From an uncultured Clostridiaceae bacterium (GTDB taxonomy: Bacteria > Bacillota > Clostridia > Lachnospirales > Lachnospiraceae), in the NCBI GenBank assembly GCA_949841235.1, contig CATKZA010000067.1:1-7994 (forward strand): a stretch of DNA of 7,994 bases, in the 5' to 3' direction. Under the pieces are notes generated by a model. It was not told the DNA's origin, made no database searches, and saw nothing but the letters and a program-made list of their open reading frames with translations. Positions 1 through 5,450 of this stretch are shown in pieces. Made by a program: the position numbers and the translations under genes. How positions within the stretch are numbered: the first letter of the stretch is position 1; each line of letters starts with the position of its first letter.

Positions 1-2
1 AG

Positions 3-773
3 GGAGTTGCCAGCGAACCCTGGCCGGGGAATCCTGCGCCTCGCATCTGCGAGACCTATGGAGGGATGCTCAATGCCATCGGATTGCAGAATCCGGGCAT
101 TGACGTATTTGTTGACAGGGATCTTCCCTTTTTGCGGCAATATGATACGAATATCATTGTCAACGTGTGTGGCAGGACGGAGGAGGATTATCTGGAGGTG
201 GTGGAGCGTCTGGCTTCCCGGGAGGTGCAGATGCTGGAAATCAATATCTCCTGCCCTAACGTGGAGGCGGGAGGCATTGCCTTTGGCCAGGATCCTAAGA
301 TGGTGGAGCGGATTACCCGGCGCATCAAGGAGAGGGCAAAGCAGCCGGTGATTATGAAATTGAGTCCCAATGTGACAGATATCGCAGAGATGGCCAAGGC
401 CGCAGAGGCCGGCGGAGCCGATGGGGTTTCCTTAATCAATACCCTTACGGGAATGAAGATAGACATTCATCGCCGTGCTTTTGCCTTGGCCAATAAGACC
501 GGGGGCATGTCCGGGCCTGCGGTGAAGCCGGTGGCGGTTCGCATGGTATACCAGGTGGCCCGGGCGGTGCAGATTCCCGTGCTGGGCATGGGAGGCATTC
601 AGACTGGGGAGGATGCGCTGGAGTTCCTCATGGCAGGGGCTACCATGGTAGCCGTTGGAACTGCCAATTTCCATAATCCCACTGCTACGGCGGATGTGAT
701 TGAGGGAATCCGCCGATTTATGGAAGAGGAGGGTGTGAAGGATATCGGGGAGTTGATTGGCTGCGTGGGATAG
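3..773 (+). CDS. pyrD: Dihydroorotate dehydrogenase, class 1B catalytic subunit (5'-truncated by window edge)
   Basis: This enzyme oxidises dihydroorotate to orotate with FMN in de novo pyrimidine synthesis. In class 1B enzymes the electrons pass through the iron-sulfur/FAD subunit PyrK to NAD+. The frame is open from base 3, giving 256 visible residues. Roughly 45-50 N-terminal residues are missing compared with the usual length of about 300. The ATG at 66 is internal, because the preceding residues read GNPAPRICETYGGM, which matches the conserved stretch before MLNAIGLQNPG. The active-site loop NISCPNV has its catalytic Cys at bases 252-254, and a Cys base is typical of class 1 enzymes. INTLTGMKIDI and the FMN phosphate-binding region GMGGIQTGEDA...VAVGTANF are also present. 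pyrE follows 49 bp downstream, which supports a pyr operon. pyrK would be expected just upstream, outside the window. The family is very sure and the 1B class is fairly sure. Confidence 0.96.
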   Translation, partial: GVASEPWPGNPAPRICETYGGMLNAIGLQNPGIDVFVDRDLPFLRQYDTNIIVNVCGRTEEDYLEVVERLASREVQMLEINISCPNVEAGGIAFGQDPKMVERITRRIKERAKQPVIMKLSPNVTDIAEMAKAAEAGGADGVSLINTLTGMKIDIHRRAFALANKTGGMSGPAVKPVAVRMVYQVARAVQIPVLGMGGIQTGEDALEFLMAGATMVAVGTANFHNPTATADVIEGIRRFMEEEGVKDIGELIGCVG

Positions 774-808
774 GCCGTGAATGGTAACAATTAGTAGGTG
801 TAGAGAAT

Positions 809-815
809 AAGGAGG
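809..815 (+). promoter_or_regulatory. Ribosome binding site of pyrE
   Basis: AAGGAGG lies 7 nt before the ATG at 823. It is a near-perfect Shine-Dalgarno sequence and fixes the pyrE start. Confidence 0.85.
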
Positions 816-822
816 AAGTGAG

Positions 823-1500
823 ATGGAGCAGTATAAGAAGGAATTTATCCGGTTTATGGTGGAGTGCGATGTGCTGAAGTTTGGGGAGTTTACGTTAAAG
901 AGTGGCAGGAAGTCTCCCTTTTTTATGAATGCGGGGGCTTATGTCACGGGAGCGCAGCTGAAGAAGCTGGGGGAATATTATGCCAGGGCAATCCATGAGC
1001 ATTACGGGGATGATTTCGATGTGCTATTTGGCCCTGCATACAAGGGTATTCCCTTGAGCGTGGCCACAACCATAGCGTATAGCGAGTTGTATGGAAAGGA
1101 AATCCGATATTGCTCCAACAGAAAAGAAGTGAAGGATCATGGGGATACGGGAATCTTGCTGGGAAGCAAGATCAAGGATGGGGATAAGGTGGTGATTATC
1201 GAGGATGTGACTACTTCGGGAAAATCCATCGAGGAAACCTTCCCGATTATCAAGGCCCAGGGGGATGTGGAGATTATTGGGCTGATGGTTTCCCTGAACC
1301 GCATGGAGAGGGGGCTGTCATCTGATGCCAGCGCACTGGATGAGATTCAGGAGAAGTATGGATTTGGTGCTAATGCCATCGTGACCATGGAGGAAGTGGT
1401 GGAGTGCCTGTACAATCAAGAGTGCCAGGGCAGGGTTCTCATTGATGAGGAACTGAAAAAGTCCATTGATGCATATTATGAGGAGTATGGCGTGAAATGA
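823..1500 (+). CDS. pyrE: Orotate phosphoribosyltransferase
   Basis: This enzyme transfers the phosphoribosyl group of PRPP to orotate, giving orotidine 5'-monophosphate, the step after dihydroorotate dehydrogenase. It is cytosolic and normally dimeric. The protein is 225 residues, the usual size for the longer bacterial PyrE form. The PRPP-binding motif VVIIEDVTTSGKS is at residues 123-135. The mobile catalytic loop, RKEVKDHGDTG, is at 100-110 and resembles the RKEAKDHGEGG loop of enterobacterial PyrE. The N-terminal orotate-site segment FTLKSGRKSPFF is at 23-34. The start is set by the AAGGAGG at 809-815. The 49-bp gap to pyrD holds no terminator, so the two genes are probably co-transcribed. 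Nothing is truncated or missing. Confidence 0.97.
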   Translation: MEQYKKEFIRFMVECDVLKFGEFTLKSGRKSPFFMNAGAYVTGAQLKKLGEYYARAIHEHYGDDFDVLFGPAYKGIPLSVATTIAYSELYGKEIRYCSNRKEVKDHGDTGILLGSKIKDGDKVVIIEDVTTSGKSIEETFPIIKAQGDVEIIGLMVSLNRMERGLSSDASALDEIQEKYGFGANAIVTMEEVVECLYNQECQGRVLIDEELKKSIDAYYEEYGVK

Positions 1501-1564
1501 GATGATTTGCGGCTACAGGCGAGAGATTGGCTTGGGGAAAGCGGCAGAAAGGCAGGGGATTCTT

Positions 1565-1714
1565 ATGGAGAGAGTTTATAAGGCGATGAAGTCTGTTGGC
1601 TCATTTAATATCGTGGTGGGCATTTTGATGATTGTGGCGGGGATTGGCTTTGGCGTGGCGGTGATTGCCAAAGGAGCCAATCTGCTGAAACGCAGGTCGG
1701 ACTTAACGTTCTAG
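1565..1714 (+). CDS. Small single-span membrane protein, 49 aa, unknown function
   Basis: I do not recognise a function. From the ATG at 1565 the protein has a short basic/amphipathic N-terminus (MERVYKAMKSVG). One strongly hydrophobic, Gly/Val/Ile-rich segment follows at about residues 14-35. The basic tail KGANLLKRRSD then suggests a cytoplasmic C-terminus by the positive-inside rule. I chose 1565 over the upstream in-frame ATG at 1502 because AGGGGA (1554-1559) sits 5 nt before it. The 1502 start has no well-placed ribosome binding site, and its extra 21 residues look like untranslated leader. The gene follows pyrE by 64 bp and its TAG overlaps the GTG of the next gene (TAGTG), which suggests translational coupling to the Cys-cluster protein. 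It is probably expressed from the pyr transcript. Confidence 0.7.
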   Translation: MERVYKAMKSVGSFNIVVGILMIVAGIGFGVAVIAKGANLLKRRSDLTF

Positions 1715-2721
1715 TGGAATTTTACGGGCTGGGGAATTATTTTTCTTTCGCTTGTCTGGCAGGAGCCTGTCCTTCCACCTGCTGTGCCGGCTGGAGCATT
1801 CTGGTGGACGGGCAGGATTATCATCGCTTCTGTCAGTTAGAGCAAGAGGAATTGCGGGAAGATATCTTGCGCCATATCCGGAAGAGGGATGGCAGATATT
1901 ATTTCCAGAACCGGGAAGATGGCAGCTGCACCATGCTGGACGGGGATGGCCTGTGCAGGATTCAGAGGAATAGTTCCGAGAAAGTTTTGTGCAATACTTG
2001 CAGAAAATATCCCCGCCTGTTCCGGGAGAAGCAGGGGATATTATATTTTTCCATGGCGGCATCCTGCCCGGTGGTATCCCGTGCGCTTTGGCAGGGAGAG
2101 GTGTCCTATATCCATGGTGAGGAATCTGGCGGCAGGCATGGGGTGAATGGGAAGAAGATACCCATTAGCCAGCCTGTCTGGGATTATTTTGATCGGCAGG
2201 AGGGGAAATTCTCCCTCTATCGAGAACGGGTTGGAAAGAGGGAGCTGTTTTGGGATTCCTTGGGGAAATTATTTGACTTGCTGGCAGAGATGGTTCCTGA
2301 GATGTTCCAGAGGGAACGGAAGTCTTGGGAGAAATGGATGCTGATGTATGATAGAGCCTTGGATGAAGAGGAGAGGGCATGCGCTGAGAAACTGGCCTCT
2401 TTTTTTCAGGAATGGGGAGAGAGATGGCGGGACTTCACCGAGGAATATCTGACATACCGCTTCATGGGGCGGCAGGCCATGCTGGACGAGGAGCCGGAGG
2501 AGACATTCTGCCAGAGCATGGGAGAGGCGTATCTAATCAAGGGGGCTTGCTTCCTAGAATTTTGGAATCGGGGGGCTTTGTCGGAAGAGGTTATTTTCGG
2601 ATGGATTCAGAGAGTGTATCGGCTCTGTGCCAATGGTGGGGAGGGAGAACGCAGATTGAGACAAGGGTTTTATGATTTCTATCGGGAAAAGTCTTTGTGG
2701 ATTCCTTTGCTTTTTGATTGA
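1714..2721 (+). CDS. FliB/YkgJ-type cysteine-cluster protein (putative lysine N-methylase family)
   Basis: The 335-residue protein shows the Cys cluster of the family annotated as flagellin lysine-N-methylase (FliB). C14, C19, C23 and C24 lie in CLAGACPSTCCAGW. C72 and C81 lie in SCTMLDGDGLCRIQ, C93 and C96 in LCNTCRKYPR, and C118 in AASCPV. In this family the cysteines are thought to bind metal or an iron-sulfur cluster. FliB of Salmonella methylates flagellin lysines, but most Clostridia homologues have no tested role. After residue 130 the sequence is helical and poorly conserved, and at 335 residues the protein is somewhat short for the family. The GTG at 1714 is the only possible start in this frame after the stop at 1606. 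It has no good ribosome binding site, so translation probably depends on coupling through the TAGTG overlap. No flagellar gene is visible, so I make no claim about the substrate. The family call is confident and the enzymatic role is not. Confidence 0.85.
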   Translation: MEFYGLGNYFSFACLAGACPSTCCAGWSILVDGQDYHRFCQLEQEELREDILRHIRKRDGRYYFQNREDGSCTMLDGDGLCRIQRNSSEKVLCNTCRKYPRLFREKQGILYFSMAASCPVVSRALWQGEVSYIHGEESGGRHGVNGKKIPISQPVWDYFDRQEGKFSLYRERVGKRELFWDSLGKLFDLLAEMVPEMFQRERKSWEKWMLMYDRALDEEERACAEKLASFFQEWGERWRDFTEEYLTYRFMGRQAMLDEEPEETFCQSMGEAYLIKGACFLEFWNRGALSEEVIFGWIQRVYRLCANGGEGERRLRQGFYDFYREKSLWIPLLFD

Positions 2722-2778
2722 TATCTGGTGTTCCCGCTTTGTCCGGTGTGGCGAATTGGGCGGGTAGAATAAATCTGG

Positions 2779-2825
2779 AAAAAAGAAGAATGTGCCTGAT
2801 TGATTGAGGCATATTCTTCTTTTTT
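2779..2825 (+). terminator. Intrinsic terminator after the FliB-like gene
   Basis: A 19-bp stem pairs 2779-2797 with 2807-2825, with only one G-U wobble and a 9-nt loop (GATTGATTG). The left arm begins with six A and the right arm ends in a T run, so it could terminate in both directions. It closes the pyr/FliB-like transcription unit 58 bp after the stop codon. Confidence 0.9.
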
Positions 2826-2878
2826 GTACAAATTTCAGAGGATGAATTTGTGGGAAGTGTAGAAAATGCAAAAAGCTC

Positions 2879-2912
2879 TTTACGAATGGGGAAAGCTGGC
2901 TTATCATATAAT
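2879..2912 (+). promoter_or_regulatory. Possible sigma-A promoter for the ParA-like gene
   Basis: TTTACG (2879-2884; 4 of 6 to TTGACA) is followed after 17 bp by TATCAT (2902-2907; 5 of 6 to TATAAT). A perfect TATAAT at 2907-2912 overlaps the end of this, but its spacing to the -35 is 22 bp. The site lies just after the terminator and before the repeats, which is where a promoter is needed. The -35 is weak, so this is tentative. Confidence 0.45.
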
Positions 2913-2940
2913 AGAAAATAAGAGATTATCTGAATGAATA

Positions 2941-3127
2941 CAAAAGAGCATTTGGTTTTTTGGAGAGAAAATCTATTGATATGATTGCAAAAGAACATTT
3001 GGTTTTTTGAGGGAGAAAATCTATTTATATGATTGCAAAAGAGCATTTGGTTTTTTGAGGGAAAAATCTATTTATATGATTGCAAAAGACATTTGGCGAT
3101 TTTGAGAGAAAATCTATTGTTACGATG
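2941..3127 (+). repeat. Four tandem direct repeats of 45-48 bp upstream of the ParA-like gene
   Basis: Copies run 2941-2987, 2988-3035, 3036-3082 and 3083-3127, head to tail with no spacers. The shared pattern is CAAAAGAGCATTTGG, then TTTTTTGAGGGAGAAAATC, then TATTTATATGATTG. Copies 1-3 are nearly identical, while copy 4, nearest the gene, is more diverged. Copy lengths of 47, 48, 47 and 45 do not preserve a reading frame, so this is not a coding repeat. Each copy contains a short inverted repeat, CAAAAGA against TTTTTTG, with an 8-nt loop in copies 1-3. Copy 4 keeps only CAAAA/TTTTG. The array could be a protein-binding array (operator- or centromere-like, given the ParA-like gene), a structured RNA leader or a simple minisatellite. 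The sequence alone does not decide. Confidence 0.92.
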
Positions 3128-3185
3128 GAAGACATTCGGGGAGAGATACGATTCAGAGAAAGCATTCGCAAAATGAGGAGGAGAA

Positions 3186-4043
3186 ATGAAAATATGCTTT
3201 TGGAGTCCTGTCCGGGGAAAGGCGGGGGTCACGACGAACATGGCATGCATTTCTGCATTGCTTGCCATAGGAAAAAAGGGAAAAACCATGATCTTGGAAA
3301 ATCATTATAGCATCAGGGGGATCGGCGACATCCTGATGGAGCAGGAGGCGATGGATGCATTCCGGGAACATGGGGAATATCACAGCTGCTATGGCGTGGA
3401 GTATTTGATGAAGCGAATTTATTCGGGGGAGCCGGGAGAGAGGTTGATTCATCATGCGGCCGTCCCGCTGCTTTTTTCTTCAATGTTTTATCTTCCCCAG
3501 GGACGCATCGTGAATAGGGAAGTCTTTGATTATGAATTTCGCCTTGTATATGATTCGCTGTTTCGGGCATTGGAATCTCATTCGGACTATATATTTATTG
3601 ATACGGAGACCAATCGAAATCTCAGTTCTAATATTATTTTGTCTCAGTCGGATTTGGTGGTAGTTAATTTGCCCCAGGACAGGGAGCAGATGGCTGCTTT
3701 TTTTCGGGAACAAAAATCTATTCAGGAGAGAGCAGTCTATCTGATTGGCAGTTATCAGGAGGAATTGTCCTGCAATCTGTCCTATATCTGCGAACAATTT
3801 CATATCCCGAAAGGGCGCATAGGGATCATCCCCTACAATATGGAGATGCAGGATGCCATGGACAATGGGCGTTTGCTGCAGTTTCTCAACCGCAATTATT
3901 TTCAGGCGGAGGACAGTCAGAATGAGTATTTGCTTCGCTATGCGAAAAGGGCGGCTCGCATGATTATGAGGCATGCTGCGGGAAAGGAGCGGGAATATCG
4001 AAAATACGAGATGTTTCTGGAGGAGAGGGACATTGCTTTCTAG
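3186..4043 (+). CDS. ParA/MinD-like P-loop protein with degenerate Walker A
   Basis: The 285-residue protein has the layout of the SIMIBI/MinD-ParA fold. There is a beta strand plus P-loop at residues 3-18 (ICFWSPVRGKAGVTTN), then a second strand at 34-38 (TMILE). The Walker B-like strand is YIFIDT at 135-140, with D139. Later come a strand at 157-164 (LVVVNLPQ) and the base-binding region near IIPYN at 214-218. The P-loop is abnormal: aligned to KGGVGKTT, the signature Lys is R10, the second Gly is K12 and the catalytic Lys is V15, while G14, T16 and T17 remain. It may bind nucleotide weakly or have lost ATPase activity. There is no signal peptide or membrane span, and the C-terminus (251-282) is basic and helical. 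The start follows GAGGAGGAG. No ParB partner is visible. It precedes two beta-helix genes by 140 bp. The family is fairly sure, the role unknown. Confidence 0.8.
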   Translation: MKICFWSPVRGKAGVTTNMACISALLAIGKKGKTMILENHYSIRGIGDILMEQEAMDAFREHGEYHSCYGVEYLMKRIYSGEPGERLIHHAAVPLLFSSMFYLPQGRIVNREVFDYEFRLVYDSLFRALESHSDYIFIDTETNRNLSSNIILSQSDLVVVNLPQDREQMAAFFREQKSIQERAVYLIGSYQEELSCNLSYICEQFHIPKGRIGIIPYNMEMQDAMDNGRLLQFLNRNYFQAEDSQNEYLLRYAKRAARMIMRHAAGKEREYRKYEMFLEERDIAF

Positions 4044-4061
4044 GGCAAGAAAGAGTATAAT
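4033..4061 (+). promoter_or_regulatory. Promoter for the beta-helix gene pair
   Basis: TTGCTT (4033-4038) is followed after exactly 17 bp by a perfect TATAAT (4056-4061). The -35 lies within the last codons of the ParA-like gene. The predicted start near 4068 would give a 5' leader of about 115 nt. This suggests the beta-helix genes can be made independently of the ParA-like gene. Confidence 0.6.
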
Positions 4062-4072
4062 ATTAATGTTCG

Positions 4073-4146
4073 GTTACTATTCTAGTGTCTTCCGAATTAT
4101 TAATGAGACAGTACCCCAAGAAGGGATGAGCCATGAGAATAGTAAC
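4073..4146 (+). repeat. Perfect 11-bp inverted repeat with distant arms in the beta-helix leader
   Basis: GTTACTATTCT (4073-4083) and AGAATAGTAAC (4136-4146) are exact reverse complements, separated by 52 nt. After one A-G mismatch the pairing extends inward by three more pairs (4085-4087 with 4132-4134, including one G-U). The arms begin about 5 nt after the predicted transcription start, so the 5' leader RNA could fold into one long-range stem. As DNA the arms could also be two operator half-sites. There is no T run, so it is not a simple terminator. Confidence 0.7.
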
Positions 4147-4183
4147 ATAGCAAGGCATTTAGTGATGGAAAGGAATCGGAGCC

Positions 4184-5440
4184 ATGGATGAAATGGATGT
4201 ATTGGGCTATTTGAAGAGCAGGCAGAACGAATTGGAGCGGGTGGATCATCCTCTTTCTGGCAGGAGTGCAGCCTTTCGCTATCTATATTCTTTCGGCGTG
4301 GGCATACTGGCCCTGGGAAGCATGAAGTCAATTACGGATCTGCAGGAGCAGTATGAATATTTTCTGGAGTGCATTGCCCTTCCCAAAGAGCAGAGGGAGC
4401 GGATTCTGCCGGATTTGAATAATCGGTTTGAGTTCCGATTGTCGGAGTGCATGAAGATCCTTCGCACCAAGGAGGTGCAGTATTGCTTTATGACGGACTT
4501 GTATAAGCTGTATAATCTGGCCATGTGGTCGCTGGAGTATTGCACCAAAGTCATTGAGAATTTTGTCCAGATATTCCATATGTCGGAGAATGAAATTGAA
4601 TTTTTCCAATCCTTTAACAGGGCGGCAACCCAGAGGAATCTGGAGGAGGCGCAGAGGATTTACAGAAAGTTTCAGCAGGAGGGGCTGGATATCTCCTATG
4701 AGACGCTTCAGTATTTTTATCCCGGATTTGAGGACAGCGATACCTACGAAGATGTAGTTGTGGAATTGGGAAAGACGCTGATTATAGATAAGCCAACGGT
4801 CATTCAGGGAAATATCCGGGTGGAGCGGGGAGGCTCTCTGCTCTTTCGCCGGGCGGATGTGAGGATGAGTGGCAGCATTTTCGTGGATGGCGGCAGGATA
4901 CAGATGCAGAATACCAAGATTTTGATTGAGGAATGCGATGCCTCGGTCTTTCTGTCCATTAAGGATGCGGCGGTGGTGCGGGTGGAAAATTCGGCGATAG
5001 ACTGTAATTTCTGCTGTGGTTTCCTGAGGCAGAATTCCGGCAGGCTTTTTATTGAGGAGAGCGAGTTTTCCCATTCGGATGGGAGGCGGATGATTTCCTT
5101 TTCGGGAATTGATGCCAGGATTCTGCACAGCAGTTTCATTCAGGGGAGGAAGGGCTTTTTGAAGCTGTCCGGCTCTGCCAGCCTAGAGATGATGCAGTGT
5201 GATTTTCTGGACTGCTATGAGGAATACGGGGGCAGTATCTTTTCTGATTCTGTGGATCATGTGGTCATTCAGGAATGTTCCTTCAGAAATTGCCGCGCAA
5301 AATATCTGGGGGCCGCTATTTACTTTAAATATCAGAAATTGGGGCAGGTGGTAAAGGATTGCATCTATCGCATGTGCGCGCCGGAGGAGAGCCAGGTATT
5401 CAATTCTTATAGCGATGATTTTCTGCGGAAGGTGAGATGA
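4184..5440 (+). CDS. Helical-domain plus right-handed beta-helix protein, 418 aa (single module)
   Basis: I do not recognise a named family. Residues 1-178 are alpha-helical; 96-142 follow the hydrophobic pattern of TerB-like bundles, seen more clearly in the next gene's product. From about 190 to 398 the protein becomes short beta strands broken by Gly/Asn/Asp turns, as in right-handed parallel beta-helices (pectate-lyase-like solenoids). Later turns carry C-x-F-x-x-C steps at C339/C344 and C365/C370. They are followed by GAAIYF and the closing CIYRMCAPE (393-401). No signal peptide or membrane span is seen, so I infer it is cytoplasmic. The ATG at 4184 has AAGGA (4170-4174) 9 nt upstream. 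It lies 10 bp before a gene of the same architecture, so the two are almost certainly co-translated partners. A catalytic sugar lyase role is unlikely because export signals are absent. A scaffold role is my inference. Confidence 0.85.
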   Translation: MDEMDVLGYLKSRQNELERVDHPLSGRSAAFRYLYSFGVGILALGSMKSITDLQEQYEYFLECIALPKEQRERILPDLNNRFEFRLSECMKILRTKEVQYCFMTDLYKLYNLAMWSLEYCTKVIENFVQIFHMSENEIEFFQSFNRAATQRNLEEAQRIYRKFQQEGLDISYETLQYFYPGFEDSDTYEDVVVELGKTLIIDKPTVIQGNIRVERGGSLLFRRADVRMSGSIFVDGGRIQMQNTKILIEECDASVFLSIKDAAVVRVENSAIDCNFCCGFLRQNSGRLFIEESEFSHSDGRRMISFSGIDARILHSSFIQGRKGFLKLSGSASLEMMQCDFLDCYEEYGGSIFSDSVDHVVIQECSFRNCRAKYLGAAIYFKYQKLGQVVKDCIYRMCAPEESQVFNSYSDDFLRKVR

Positions 5441-5450
5441 GGAGGGAAGT

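Larger units (their letters stand above)
2722..3185. other. 464-bp intergenic region with terminator, possible promoter and tandem repeats
   Basis: I see no convincing gene here. It holds, in order, the terminator of the upstream unit (2779-2825), an A/T-rich stretch with a possible promoter (2879-2912) and four tandem repeats (2941-3127). About 58 bp of purine-rich leader follows, ending in the ribosome binding site GAGGAGGAG (3175-3183) of the ParA-like gene. If transcription starts near 2915-2920, the ParA-like gene has a leader of roughly 270 nt, of which the repeats make up most. Confidence 0.8.

Noticed and set aside
66..773. pyrD starting at the ATG at 66
   Set aside because: The frame is open to base 3 and the upstream residues match the conserved DHODH N-terminal region, so the gene is cut by the window edge rather than starting at 66.
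1502..1564. N-terminal extension of the small membrane protein from the ATG at 1502
   Set aside because: No ribosome binding site at proper distance. The ATG at 1565 has AGGGGA 5 nt upstream and gives a compact single-span protein.
2591..3046. Minus-strand 151-codon frame with a repeated 16-residue peptide (CNHINRFS)
   Set aside because: The peptide repeat is only the 48-bp DNA repeat read backwards. The frame crosses the terminator and the FliB-like gene in antisense, and repeat copies of 47 and 45 bp break the frame.
2941..3127. CRISPR array
   Set aside because: The copies are contiguous, with no unique spacers between them, and no cas gene is in the window.
3080..3310. Plus-strand 76-codon frame starting in the last repeat and overlapping the ParA-like gene
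   Set aside because: It overlaps the P-loop-coding part of the ParA-like gene in another frame, has no good ribosome binding site and shows no recognisable motif.
4133..4150. Five-codon leader peptide (MRIVT) after AAGAAGGG in the beta-helix leader
   Set aside because: The spacing is plausible, but so short a frame is expected by chance and it contains no regulatory codon run.
4328..5128. 266-codon minus-strand open frame opposite the first beta-helix gene
   Set aside because: Low-complexity composition, no motif and no ribosome binding site seen. It is antisense to a well-supported gene.
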